From positions 7,534,001-7,598,000 of the forward strand of contig JARFIW010001469.1 of the NCBI GenBank assembly GCA_036346225.1: 64,000 nucleotides of DNA, in the 5' to 3' direction. Below, piece by piece: positions 12,371 through 23,662 of the stretch (the first letter of the stretch is position 1; every line of letters starts with the position of its first letter). The notes under the pieces are model-generated. The model was not told the origin of the DNA and did not search any database. It was given only the letters and a program-made list of their open reading frames with translations. The translations under genes and the position numbers were made by a program. Source of the DNA: Platerodrilus igneus (Eukaryota > Arthropoda > Insecta > Coleoptera > Lycidae).

Positions 12371-13269
12371 CGAGGGTTATTCGGAAAGTAAAGAACGTTT
12401 TGATGGGACTAGTCGCGCAGTTCTCCTGCTACTTTTGCCGCAGAGTCGTGCACCTTTCATTCTCATGGGGTTAGTCTGGTGGTAACCGCGATCCGTTACA
12501 GTCGTGTATTGATTGTTTGTACATCTTTAAAGTGTGTAACAGAATCAACCATCCCACTAAATGTGAGATCCGTAATGCAATACGGTTTTTGAATGCGAAA
12601 GCGTGCGACCTATCAAAATTTATAGACAAATAACGGATGTCTATGGTAATGTGATGAACAAAACTCCAGAACTACTCCAGAAACAAAAAGTCAGTCGATG
12701 GAATGGCATCGTTCCTGTTCTCCAATTCAAAGAAAAAGCAAAACAAATTTTGAGCCCCAGAAAGGTTATGGCCACAGTTTTCTGGGATCGAACGATTGTC
12801 TTACTCATCCACTACATACCTAGAGAGGAGAACATAAATGCAGTGGCTTACTGTCAAGCGCTTCACCAACTTCGCTGTGCCATTCAAAACAAACTGCGCG
12901 GATTGTCGTTTAGCGGTGTTGTGCTAATGCACGATAACGCACGACCACATCCTGCTGCGTTAGAACTTGCTGCAAGAGTTTTGATGGGAAATGTTTTCGA
13001 AACTGAAGGGTTTTTTGACGGGAACCACTATGGAAGTGACGACGAACTTAAGGAGGGTGTTAGTGAGTGGTTAAACAACTTGACGGCAACTGATCATGAA
13101 GAAGGCATAGCAAAGTTGGCGAAACGGTACGACAAGTGTTTAAATTTGAATGGCGATTATGTAGAAAAATAGTTTAAGTATCAGGCATGTTGTAAAAAAG
13201 TTTTGTTTAGCTATAATAAAAATAATTTCAAAATACAACCAAACGTTCTTTACTTCCGAATGACCCTCG
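12371..13269 (+). mobile_element. Mariner (DD34D) transposon, internally deleted
   Basis: 899 bp with terminal inverted repeats: CGAGGGTTATTCGGAAAGTA at the left end and its imperfect complement ending TGACCCTCG at the right, each flanked by a TA duplication (12369-12370 and 13270-13271). Intact mariners are ~1.3 kb, so about 400 bp are missing. The copy is non-autonomous; it could move only with transposase supplied by a relative. Confidence 0.92.
12555..13172 (+). pseudogene. Mariner transposase remnant
   Basis: The N-terminal helix-turn-helix begins near 12560 (CEIRNAIRFLNAKACDL), shifts frame near 12600, and continues in the open frame 12603-13172. That frame holds the first catalytic Asp in TVFWDRTIVLLIHY and the second in MHDNARPH. 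The block that should follow, with YSPDLAPSDYHLF and the third Asp, is deleted; the text passes straight to the C-terminal segment (FFDGNHYGSDDELKEGV, RYDKCLNLNGDYVEK). Another deletion removes part of the DNA-binding to catalytic linker. Without the third Asp it cannot catalyse transposition. Confidence 0.88.
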
Positions 13270-13271
13270 TA

Positions 13272-14165
13272 TTTAAATTTCTTCATTAGGAAAAGTTACT
13301 GTATAAAAATAGCATAAATTAAAAAACGATCTCTACCTACTTTGGCAAGAAATAAGGTGATTCTGTATGTACATTTGTGCTCACGATCTACATAAATTCT
13401 GAGGCACCTAATTATTTGAATCTTTCAATAAAAGTGTTATGCGTAAGAATAGACTCAAATATTTCATTTGTTAACTAGTTGGCATTCATACGTCTAAAGA
13501 AAGGGGATGAACCAAGGAAGTTTTTCGATAAGTGTCCATTTTTCTTGTGAATACTTTTTTGAGTAATTTGCATTTGAAAAGCACGCAAAATTTTTCATAT
13601 TACCTACATGTTACAAATAATCTTGATTTCCTTTTGAAATGACGGAAAATGTTTTGGAAAAGCTGTCATTTATGACAGCTTTGACTTTCGTCTATATGAC
13701 AAAAAGGATTACGTTGATAAGGTTTGTTATATTATTGTAGATGCGTGATGTAACATGAAGGCTCGAGTATATAACCAATTAAAAGCAGATCAAGCAGGCA
13801 ATTAATAAGCGGTTGTTCAGTACTCATTAAAACTTCACGATGCCGTCGAACTAGTGATAGTATATCACGTAGTAAAATACTATAGTTTAGTAGTGTAAAT
13901 TATTTTATTTAAAGAATGACGAAAAATGTTTTAAATATACAGAAGTGAGAGAGATTAATTGGAAGTACGTAAAATGAATAAGCAGTAATTAGCTACTGCA
14001 AGATAAAGTTTTAATTTGAAAATATGCGTATATGGATTTGGAATGCAATGGTATTTAATGACAAAATTTTAACAATTTGAACGATTTGGACATAGATTGA
14101 TGACTATCGAGCCAACAGAGGCATAAACAATGACCTGCATAATTTGCACGGTAGTAGTTAAAATT
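13272..14165. other. AT-rich spacer with one palindrome
   Basis: No coding frame recognised. A near-perfect palindrome occurs at 13659-13682: an 11-bp stem AAAGCTGTCAT, two bases, then ATGACAGCTTT. Confidence 0.5.
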
Positions 14166-14168
14166 GAA

Positions 14169-14790
14169 GTAGTTCGCAAGTCTTCGGTAATCTCCGGAAC
14201 TTTTCGGAAGGCTTCGTTCTTGCTTGCGGATTAAAAATAAACTTAAACACTTATTAAATGAATGGATATACAGTGTGAAGGCGGTGAAAAAGTCTTCGGT
14301 AGACTTCAGATCTCCTCGGAAGGCTTCGGAATTTGTTTGTGAGACCGAGTAGGAACTTGAATAACGGTAGTTAAAAACATTTATAGTTGAAAGAGGTCCA
14401 GACGTTTTCGGCGGTCTTTGGAACTCTTCAGAAGGCTTCGTGTTTTACTTGTGGGACAACGTTAAGTTACAAAGAATTATGATATGAAATTAAAAACTAC
14501 TAATTGACAATATATACAAGTATAGAGGGTTCAGAAGTCTTCGGAACTCTTCGGAAGGCTTCGAAATTCAATTGTAAGGCCCAGTAAGAACTTAGACAGC
14601 GATAATTAGAAAATATTTACAGTTTTAAGAGGCCCAGACGTCTTCGGTGGTTTTCGGAACTCTTCGGAAGGTTTTGTGTTTTTCATGTGAGACAACGTGA
14701 GGATATGAAGAATTATGGTGTGGACGTATGTACAGTTTGGACGGGTTCGGAGGATTTCGGTGATCTTCGGAACCCTTCGGAAGGCGTCGT
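14169..14790 (+). repeat. Minisatellite, ~110-130 bp units with CTTCGGAACTCTTCGGAAGG core
   Basis: Six imperfect units start near 14175, 14292, 14403, 14536, 14639 and 14750. Each opens with a core like GTCTTCGG...CTTCGGAAGGCTTCG, then a more variable A/T-rich tail containing (G)AGACAACGT or AGGCCCAG-like words. Alternate units resemble each other more (14292 with 14536; 14403 with 14639), so the higher-order period is about 240 bp. Confidence 0.8.
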
Positions 14791-14987
14791 GGTAGTGGTG
14801 TTTTAGGTCTCGTCGAATGCGTCGCCGTTGAACTCTATGGGGGTGTCATCCCGGTGGTAGAGTTGACAGGCGCAATCACACTAACGATTTGTCGGTGAAG
14901 TATGGAACGGAGTTTGTTAACTATTCATTGATGAATTATAGTGACGTGCTCTAGGTACGGCGGAGGACAGCGTCACCGTCGGTGAAT

Positions 14988-15083
14988 ACGCAGGCTATGG
15001 GGAGCACTGCGCGCTGAAGTAAAGCAGGCTACGGAGAGCGCTGCCGGCTGACGGTTTTGCAGGCTATGGGGAGCACTGCAAGG
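14988..15083 (+). repeat. Short repeat GCAGGCTATGGGGAGCACTGC, three copies
   Basis: Copies near 14990, 15027 (GCAGGCTACGGAGAGCGCTGC) and 15060, about 30-37 bp apart. The core is partly self-complementary (GCAG...CTGC). Confidence 0.65.
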
Positions 15084-15535
15084 TGATTCATTAGACTATG
15101 GTGAGCAATAACGAATGTCTTTCGGAGAATTTGAAATTATATTTATACACTTCCGTTTCCTATGCTTCCTGTGTTGAAAAACGTTAATGATGTTTTTAAT
15201 CCATGGAATTGTGTATTTCGATTTTCAAGTGTAAAAGAATCTCCAAATTTAGTTTTACCAATGAGCGTGATGATTTTTGGGTACCACAAAAAATGAGTTG
15301 GAAATTCTCGCGATTCTTTGCTTGTTCCGTGTTCAGCACGTGTACTTCGATATAGTCCAGAGCGATTTTTTTAGTTTGTTCTGTATTCAGCACCGGCGCG
15401 GTGATATAGTCAACACAAGTTTGTACACTTTTGTTACAGAGAAGCTAAATTAATGCAAGGCTGCATATTTCTGCACAAACACAAGGTCTAATCCTGACTT
15501 TTCACACAATGGTTGACATTTGTTTCGGGGAGTTG

Positions 15536-15600
15536 CTTCGTGGTCAACAGTTCAACTACTACGCCCAAGGTCTCGGGTTTGAATCCCGACACTGTTCGCT
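15536..15600 (+). repeat. tRNA-derived SINE-like fragment
   Basis: GGTTTGAATCC at 15576-15586 matches the RNA polymerase III B box, and GTGGTCAACAGTTCAAC about 35 bp upstream is a weak A box. No cloverleaf can be folded around it, so it is not a functional tRNA. A second partial match to the upstream part (GGTTAACAGTTCAACGACAAC) occurs near 15815. Confidence 0.4.
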
Positions 15601-16067
15601 TGAAAAATGTTAGGCGAGCATTTTTTACAAAAATACGCCCTCGTTCGGATGAGAGGTAAAATGGAGGTCCCGTGTGTGAGTGTTGTCACGCACGTTAAAA
15701 AGCCTTGCTTGAAACAGCAAGGGTTCCGCAAAATTCCAAATTTTCCAGGTAAAAAAACTTGCTTTCTGGCCAATATAGTACCTTTGGGTGGAGCATTGGA
15801 AAATCACTTGTAAGGTTAACAGTTCAACGACAACGAAGAAGTGAAAACTGCAGTCATGGATTGGGCTCCTCCACAGACGGCAGATTTAAAAACCTGTTGA
15901 GCGCTATGCCAAATGTTTGAATAAATATAGCGTAATCTTTGAACAGAATAATACACCAAAACGTTGACGAAGCATCTTACACAAAAGGTGATTAATAGCC
16001 AGCTGTGATGCGACACTTCCAGATGGACTTGACTGATTGGTTAGAAGAGTTTGCATTTAAGAGCTAT

Positions 16068-16157
16068 GTTAAGGCGAATTTCTTGTTATGATGTAAACCC
16101 GCCTTTAGTTATTGTTAAGTCGTATTTCTTTATGATGTAAACCCGCCTTTAGTTATA
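16068..16157 (+). repeat. Tandem duplication, ~45 bp x 2
   Basis: GTTAAG(G/T)CG(A/T)ATTTCTT...ATGATGTAAACCCGCCTTTAGTTAT occurs at 16068-16113 and again at 16114-16157 with few differences. Confidence 0.8.
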
Positions 16158-16159
16158 GT

Positions 16160-18344
16160 GAACGAGGGGTTTGCATCCCTTCCTTAACCTGTTGGGACAG
16201 TAGTGGTTAGGCACTCGTATGATTAGCTGCGCGCTCTTAATATTGATGCACCCTAGCGTGCTTTATCGATATATGTAACACGAGATTTATGTAAACCGCG
16301 ATTCCTTATTATACCGTATATATTTGTTTTTGTGTGCTACAATGTTTGTGATTTTACCCGTAAATAAAGGCATAAAATTAGCCGCACATTTCTTTATTAG
16401 GAAATGATATCCTACCAGTGCGATACCAAGCAAACCTCTTGTACTTGGTCCACTACAAGAAGGGTCTCCAACCAAGGCTGAAGAACCATATCAGAGGCCT
16501 AAGGAGTCACCCCCCGCCCCAAGCTATATTATCCGCAACATCTACAATGTTATTTGCATAATTACTGGTACATTTGCGAAATAATCTAGGGCAATTATAT
16601 AAGATATAATTAGCTGTTAAGGGGTTTTGAAGTTCAGTTTTACTTTAAAGCTTTGATTATAATATTACGTTCTTATTTGAGCTATAAAGTTTTGATATGA
16701 AATAAATTAGTGGTACATACTGTTAATATAAATTACCCCGTGATAGAAATTATTGTAGTGATCGATATAAATTAATTATAGTGCTTCCATAGTAATTAAG
16801 AAGATAGCATAGTAATTTTAAGGAGTTAATATTTGTACTGTTAGCTATTAGTTGGAAATAAATTGTTTGTGAGTACTTTAAGATTATCACAGTAGTAACA
16901 AGTTGTCGAAAAGGCTTGTGTAATCGGTTGATAAAAAAGAACTGTTGTTGTTTTGCAAAACTTTTCGTTGCAATAGAAATTCTCTATAAAAGTTGTAGAA
17001 TATGGAAAAAAATATATTTTAATGATGTTTACAGTGTTTATCTTCTTATTCAAAAAGAAATCATTCTTATCGCAGTCCCGTGTGCATTTTACGTGTACGT
17101 ACGTCACACAGTAGCTGACAGTCTCAAGCCACATGCAAAAAAGTTAACTGAAACCTAAAAGAAAGTTTGGTCACTGTCTGTAAGTAAGGTTTAATTAATT
17201 CTGAAATGAAACTGTAAACTAACTAACTGTCAATGCTGAAACAAAATGAAAATTTGCTCAAAACTCTTTATAGTTAGTCATTACTTCCAAATTTGCAAAG
17301 TTTCTCAACTGTAAATGTTTGAGAGAACGAGTAAAAAAGAGCTCGATACTTTTAGTTAGTTTTGTTTTCCATAACAAAGTTAAAATTGACGCACAGCTTG
17401 ACTTCGTCTTGGCATATGTTGTCACATTTCTTATAGAAAGCTGGAAAACTTGTACGTCACTTCCTTAACCACACGCGAAATCATAATTAAGTGCGAGCAT
17501 ACCAAAGAAGTTTAACGCTTTCAAGTTTTTTGAGTTTCAAACTTCTAAACTTTACTTTATAAATCACCCAGAGCGATTAGCTAACTGAAGCTTATGCTAT
17601 ATCCTTTCATTATTTAAAGTAAGAAAGTTTGCTCAATAATTTATTTTCTTAAAAAATGGGGCTTTGAAAAAGTATTCGTTCTAAGCAGTATATACAATAA
17701 AACTTCAGTTTAGTATCATATTTAGAACTATTTATTTGAAATGATATTTAAATGATAATTTTACTAAGATAATCCGATGTGTTTGTGTTGTAACAAATGC
17801 ATCGGCTGGATGTTGGAGCATTACTGTAAATGTTTCCTCATGTTATCAGGACATGATCTATGTCAACACATAAGATCTTTACCTTCAAACACCTTGTGAT
17901 TTATTATTTTTGTTATTGATTTTTATTATTATTATGTCAATCAAAAAATTAGTGTTGCAAATATACAATTTCAGCGCATCTTATATAACGATTTGCTAAT
18001 CCCACATTAAAGCAAACCACTCCCATCAAAATGAGCTACAAGAACTGTAAGAATGGCGAAACAATCCAAATCATACAAAATTAAAGTCGTACAAGTTATG
18101 CAGAAGTTATATTACGTTATGTTCTAAAAGGGCGGAAACTAACAACTTTCGTTTAATATATAATAAGATCATGATAGTCCTTTGAACCAGGGATGGTTAA
18201 TGAAGAAATTATTGTATACTAAGAAGTGTAACAATCATACTACAGTAGGTTCGCGCTGCAGTAGCTGGGCATGATGTTCTCAGCGTCGTGTTTGTCTTAT
18301 AACTCGTGAGGAGTTTTTTGGCTTGTTGGTGTTGTACGGGTTGT
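16160..18344. other. Unassigned AT-rich region left of the Polinton
   Basis: No recognisable gene; short open frames here have no protein-like composition. The segment 17240-17350 resembles 54585-54680 and is listed as a dispersed repeat. The last ~110 bp (18240-18344) are unusually T/G-rich and may be the 3' tail of the Jockey-like LINE that lies right of the Polinton. Confidence 0.4.
17240..17350 (+). repeat. Dispersed repeat (copy 1; copy 2 at 54585-54680)
   Basis: Shared words in the same order: TGCTCAAA.CTCTTTATAG, TTTGCAAAGTTT, CTGTAAATGTTTGA and GAGTAAA. Below the words the copies are well diverged. Confidence 0.6.
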
Positions 18345-18350
18345 GAGGTG
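18345..18350. repeat. 6-bp target-site duplication GAGGTG (left)
   Basis: GAGGTG abuts the left end of the Polinton and recurs at 34839-34844 at the right end. Six-base duplications are the Polinton/Maverick hallmark. Confidence 0.9.
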
Positions 18351-19142
18351 AGTAGACCATTTTCAAGAAATCTACTGCCTCATTTCCACCAGAATCCCTC
18401 ATTTCCACACTCATCTGGACCAAAAAGTTTTCTTCGACTAACCATTTTTCATCTTTCGAGATAAATATTTCTTAAATTTTTCATCTTTCGAGATAAACCT
18501 AATTTTAAGATTTTTTTTTTTACCGCTAACATTCTGGACCAAATAGTTTTCTTCGACTAGCCATTTTTTATCTTTCGAGATAAGCCTATCTTGTTTGGTA
18601 TCAATTAATATTAGAATTTTCTCAGCTACCCAAATCTCTAGGAATTTTTTAGATAGCATCATCCCCCAGGGAGCTACCCTAATTTTAAGATTTTTTACCT
18701 ATAGCGACTTTTGAGCGTTCTTATAATTTTTTTAGTCATGCGATACATCTTGTTAGTCTAAAATTTTACGCAGAATTTGAATCTGCAAACAGATTTGAAA
18801 TCGGACCACGCCCTGCAAAGTTATACTTTAAGCTCTCAAACCTCATTAAAATTTTTGCTCGTATATATTTAACTCCATTTTTTAAAACCTTTTTCGCTAC
18901 CCAAGGTATATGCTTTAACCAACATAAATAAATTAAGAACACAAAAGTTTAATAATTTATTTATCCAACTTACAGTTTAATAAACTAATTACAATTTTTA
19001 CAAAGTATAACATTATTTCCTGTGCGTAACCGAAAGTTTAACCTGTAACAAAAAAGATTAATGGGTTGTTTAAATAGACCTGTAACAAAAGAGATTAATG
19101 TAAAAGAAAGGAGACGTGTTTTCAGTCAATAAGACATATTGT
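18351..19142 (+). repeat. Polinton left terminal inverted repeat
   Basis: Reverse complement of 34039-34838 with very few mismatches; most differences are length changes in a poly-T/poly-A run near 18515-18525. Inside it the block CTGGACCAAA.AGTTTTCTTC... through TCTTTCGAGATAA occurs twice (18415 and 18534), and ATCTTTCGAGATAA three times. Confidence 0.95.
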
Positions 19143-19256
19143 CGTTAACAATATGTTTTACCGTCCAGCGACACCACGTGGAGGTAAACACATGCCGCCG
19201 GGAACAAAGGAAATTTTAAGGATGGGGAGGGTAGATATGCTTATAACTAACTTACA

Positions 19257-19299
<43 letters not shown>

Positions 19300-19325
19300 A
19301 TAAAATATATACAAATATAAACAAC
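19143..19325. other. Polinton spacer with (TA)n microsatellite
   Basis: Non-coding. A (TA)n run of ~36 bp lies at 19259-19295, just past the end of the polymerase gene. Confidence 0.7.
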
Positions 19326-22300
19326 TTAACCTATATCCTTATGCCCCCATGCATATGTTGATGTGCTTCCGGGGATGACATATCTTTTGTCATCCTCGCC
19401 TGATAGACTAATTTTATTAATCAACTGAGTATACAGTTGGTGTTTCTTACTACGAATGCATACCATCGTATGCAAGAGGGCATCATCATTATTAACCACT
19501 ACACCCCTAAAACTATCTACACTTATCCCTGCCACCACACTACGGCTAACACCCTTAATTTTTTTAACAGTGTCTTTCTCACTTACTATGCAATACGATT
19601 TGGCCCTGGTGCCGACGAACTCCAAGACCAAATCGCCACAAAACTCGTCCTTAAACTTACCCAACACCTTTTTGTTTATAAGTGGTATATTGTACTTATT
19701 GTTTGGAGGGTAATCACTAGTATCAAAATGTATTATGTTTGCGCTAATGTCACTGTACAAGTCTGGCGTCTCAACACTATAAACTAAAGAGTCTGTATCA
19801 GTATAAAGCAGGGACAATCTGGGACCATACAGAGGAACCATGGTGCTATAGTGAAAGTCATACATAAGAGTTTTTGACAAATCTAAAATTGACAATCCTG
19901 CATAGATTGGTTTATTATAATTAACTTTAACACGATCCATCTGTATAATCGCCAGATTTTCCCTCAACACGGTACAACTGTTAAAGTTAGGTTTAGCTAT
20001 TAGCCCACTCGCACACAACTTTTTCCCGTCGTGTTCCCATCGCGTGACTATTTTGACATCGACCCTTTTGTCCACGTTCTCCATTGTTTTACCAAAAACC
20101 GCATTGTTCATAAGTTTGAAAAAATCTTTTTCAAACGCATTAGCGGCAGAGGTACGGAGATTCGTGTTGAGATCAATGTAGGGTTTTAACCACGTCGACT
20201 GATCAAACTCCAACACGCGATGCACAACAGTTAATTGCAGACCGTTACGCAGAGCCTGCTGTAAGTTGCGGTAGTGAACAATGTATTTTGTTTTGTTCAG
20301 AAGGGTGGCGAGTAACTTAGGCGTCTTCGAAAACGGTGTTGGAGGTACCATCGATTCAGGGCAGAAAGGCAAGTCATTGTGATCGTTGTGAAGATGTTCT
20401 GGATACTGTATATCAACTTCCAAAATATACCCTTTTTCGTGCGTGCTTGGTATATTTAATATTTCTTGTTTTATACGATGTACCTGGTCCGTGTTTAACC
20501 ATCTAAAGCCGCTAATGGGCAAATGTTGGGACATGGCCCATCCGTATAAATTGTTAGCATCCAGATACGTTAAGTACTTGGATGACTCGTCAGGGTTGTA
20601 GTCTTCCATATACTTATTGTTGGCTTTGGCATACCGACTACTGCACTGGGTTAACCCACCACGTATCCCTTTCTTGATAAAATGTTGCATGCTGACATCG
20701 GTCATCAACTCGAGCTTCACCCCAGTGCGCTTCAACATGGCATCCCAACTCAAACTAGGAGCAGTCACGTACTGGCATGGGTCTAGATCATAGGTTTTTG
20801 TGCAGACGTCTCTGAAGTTCTCGAAAATGTCTGCTAGTAACAAAACGTCCGTTTTCAAATAAAGATCGCTGTATTCCCCAAGCGTTCGGATTTTGAATGT
20901 TCTCCATACATTCTGTGCGTGTTCATAATCTGCATACGACACCGCTGTGGCGGTTAGACCGTTAAAGAAAGCATTTTGTGGTGGTAGAGCCTTCTCTTCC
21001 AATACGGTAATATCTTTCACGTAGTCGTACGGGAACACACCCTTCCGATGTAATAGAGCAAACTCTTCGGTATTGGGGAAACAGCTCTTTAGTTCAACAA
21101 ACTGTTCAGCATTCAAGTTGGAGGCTAGTTTATTTAAGCTAGATGCCATGAAGCGTAAGGAGTCTACAAATCTCAGTGTAATGAAAGATTCATCAGTTTC
21201 ATCGTCGTTTTCCTTATACAATCTAACGTTTTTTGTAAACGATATAAACCTCTCCTTATTATTCGGGATTACAGTAACCCGTTCTTTGTCGTATCCCAAC
21301 TCTTTCACAATGAAATGTGAATCATAACCGCTTAGGTTATGAAACACCACCGGATAAACTTTGGAACCGTGTATTTAATGTTGCATTGGGAGTGTGCGGC
21401 AAAGCGAAATCTCCTGAGAGGTGGCAGTGATCCTCACCCTCTCATTTCCCAAAGGCTGCTTACAGATGCCACACTCCTCAACCATATGAAACAACAACTC
21501 ATCTAGGGGTTCCATTGGAAGCATGGGGTGTTTGTTTTAAAATTTTCCCAATCGTTGGGCTTCCTCTTTCATTTTTCCATAAAACTTTTGCGGTTTCAGG
21601 TCCTCTGTACAGCTCAAACTTGTTAAACGAGTCATCGTATGAACACTTGATATAGTATGCAAAACTGAAGGGTTCGTGGTGTTGTGTGCTGTTGGTGAAG
21701 GAAGAGGTGGGATCCGGAACTGCAGAGCTAATAGGCTTCAACACACTTTCGAAGTCAGCATAAATCACGAACGGTACCCGCATTTGCTTGTGGATGTTGG
21801 TGAACTCGAGGATGTTGTTGAAGTGGTTCGGCATGGTTGTCACCACATGGTTGCAGTCGTTTGTTGAGTGTTGGTGTAATTTGTCTTCGGATGGAAAAAA
21901 CACCAAGCATCCATCGCAAATCCATTTGCGGGTATGATCACGAGAGATCTGCTTACCCACTAGCTTCCCCAAATCTTTGATCCAACAGTAGTGGGACTTG
22001 CATCCATCCTGAATGTACAGCAGGTTCACATGCCGAACCCTTTTATTAGCGGTGAAATGTAGCGGTCCAACGATGGACTTGCCTTCTACCCCAAAGACGT
22101 TGATGCTGATGTCGTTCTGCTCCTCAAACCTGGGAATGTCCTTTATGGGCATCGGGAACAGTACTCCTGTTACGTTGAGTACCGTCGAGTAATGCGGGTA
22201 GCTACTAACCCGTTTAGGATTAACATGTCCAGGATTCAGCGCCGCCACAACACACCAGGCAAAACATGCGTCGTCTTGGTTTCGCACGTTAACGACGGCA

Positions 22301-22406
22301 TGCTTCTCCTGAATCCATTTAGGGTGCTCGATGTAGGAGGATCCGCGCATTGGTTGGTACTTGTTAACATTTACCTCCAAGTACAACACCTGTTTCAGAG
22401 TCCATC

Positions 22407-22452
22407 CTAAAATTTAAAAATTAGAAAAAAATTAATAATTGTAGAAACTTAC
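22407..22452 (-). other. Spliceosomal intron 2 of polB (46 bp)
   Basis: Donor GTAAGT at 22452 and acceptor AATTTTAG ending at 22407 on the minus strand. Also phase 1 in a Gly codon; the junction restores the conserved SGW segment before the LEVNVNKY block. Confidence 0.85.
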
Positions 22453-22716
22453 CAGAATCACGTTCTTGGAACTCGTCCGACTTAGCCGACATCCTCTCCA
22501 CAAAGGTGTTGTAGACCGCTCCCAGGTCACTGGAGGAGGTGACCACAACATTTCGAGTGTTGAAGGATTTAATATCTTCAACACCCTCTACCGCAGCCAT
22601 CTTGGTGTAGCCACCAAACACCTCCAAGTTCACCTTGAGGGAGGTGTGTATAGCCAGCTGTTCCCCGACTAAGGCTATGAACCTCTCCTTCTGCTCGCGT
22701 AGAAAATCCAATAGAC

Positions 22717-22765
22717 CTAAAAATACGAACTAAGCAAACACAAAATACTTATAAAAAATACATAC
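22717..22765 (-). other. Spliceosomal intron 1 of polB (49 bp)
   Basis: Donor GTATGT at 22765 and acceptor TTTTTAG ending at 22717 on the minus strand. The split is phase 1 within a Gly codon and joins two frames that are consecutive in insect Polinton polymerases. Without splicing, exon 1 meets a stop after nine codons. Confidence 0.8.
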
Positions 22766-23273
22766 CACTAGTATTAGCATTTTTAATTCTGTATGTCGCA
22801 ATTCGACTTTTGAACGCGGTTGCTACTACTTCTACACCCCCATCCAGGACACGGCTAGCAGCGGTCTTGTGCGCGTTAGATCGCTGGTGGGCTACCAAGT
22901 TGACAACGTCCACATTGCATTCCGCACATCTCCGCGACTTCTTGGGGGTAGGTCCCTCAACCGTTGGTGCGGCCGGTCGTTTGATTCCGGAGGGTCCGGC
23001 AACGGGAACAACCACACCATGCTTGGTATCCTTGTGCCGTTTCAAGTTGTCCCTCCGCGAGAAGGATGCCGGGCATGCATCGCAGGCGAACAAGCCAGTC
23101 TTTTGATCTGGCATCGATCCATGCTGTTGGAGCTGGTGCCTCTTCAAGCTATCACCCCTCGAGAAGACATCCCCGCAGACGTTGCAGACAAAGGAAACCA
23201 TTTCTCTATAAAGAAATTAAAACTGGTCAAAGACTTTTTAGCTGTTGTAACTAGTCAAAGACTAAACAGAAAC

Positions 23274-23305
23274 TGAATCATATTGCATTGCACGGTGCTT
23301 TTATA
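23274..23305 (-). promoter_or_regulatory. polB core promoter: TATA plus TCAGT initiator
   Basis: On the minus strand TATAAAAG at 23305-23298 is followed by TCAGT with its A at 23274, 31 bp downstream. The leader to the ATG at 23201 would be ~70 nt. Confidence 0.7.
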
Positions 23306-23601
23306 CCCTGCTGGTATAATTAAGTAATTTACTTTTAAAAACCCCAGCGTCGTTTAACCTTGAGCAACATTCCAAACTAGTCTAATCACGTCGGTTAAAA
23401 TCAATTAGCTTCTTGCTTACGCACTACATCTATAATTATCGGATGTATCACTTTAACTTTCACTTCTACTCTAATTGTTTACAGACATTTCAAGCCTGGA
23501 ATTTTTTTAAATGAAAACAATAATGAAGAAGACGAAGGTCACCTTTCACAATAAACCTTAGAAAGTTTGGGTGATTTCGGTAACAAGGACAGCTCAAATC
23601 G

Positions 23602-23635
23602 TATAAAATACGAGCACGATTCCTCTATGTTCAGT
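23602..23635 (+). promoter_or_regulatory. Core promoter of the 88-residue gene: TATA plus TCAGT
   Basis: TATAAAAT at 23602 and TCAGT with A at 23633, 31 bp apart. This places transcription start after the ATG at 23627 and makes the ATG at 23663 the first usable start. Confidence 0.65.
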
Positions 23636-23662
23636 ACAAAATACAGCATAAAAGTAGATACA

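Larger units (their letters stand above)
19326..23201 (-). pseudogene. polB: Protein-primed DNA polymerase B with N-terminal zinc fingers; two introns; frame broken
   Basis: Exon 1 (23201-22766) carries two C2H2 fingers (CNVCGDVFSRGDSLKRHQLQQH; a second at CDACPASFSRRDNLKRH) plus a CAEC...H segment. Exon 2 (22716-22453) and exon 3 (from 22406) follow across two ~47-bp introns. Exon 3 holds a cysteine/histidine cluster and exonuclease motif I (VIYADFESVL). The 674-codon frame ending at 19326 holds Exo II (HNLSGYDS), Exo III (YLKTDVLLLAD), polymerase motif A (YLDANNLYGWAM), motif B (LMNNAVFGKTMEN) and motif C (YTDTDS), and runs to the usual C-terminus. Between 21350 and 21590 several frame changes and stops interrupt the gene. 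The enzyme would replicate the element using a terminal protein primer. Catalytic residues are all present; only the frame is lost. Confidence 0.93.

Noticed and set aside
14169..15083. CRISPR-like array
   Set aside because: Units are long and imperfect with no constant spacer structure, and the genome is eukaryotic.
15536..15600. tRNA gene
   Set aside because: A B box is present but no acceptor stem or anticodon arm pairs; kept only as a SINE-like fragment.
15607..15813. Overlapping 68- and 73-codon frames on both strands
   Set aside because: Short, on opposite strands, with no motif or supporting signals.
19437..23276. Plus-strand open frames across the polymerase gene
   Set aside because: All are shadows of the minus-strand polymerase and zinc-finger exons, which carry clear motifs.
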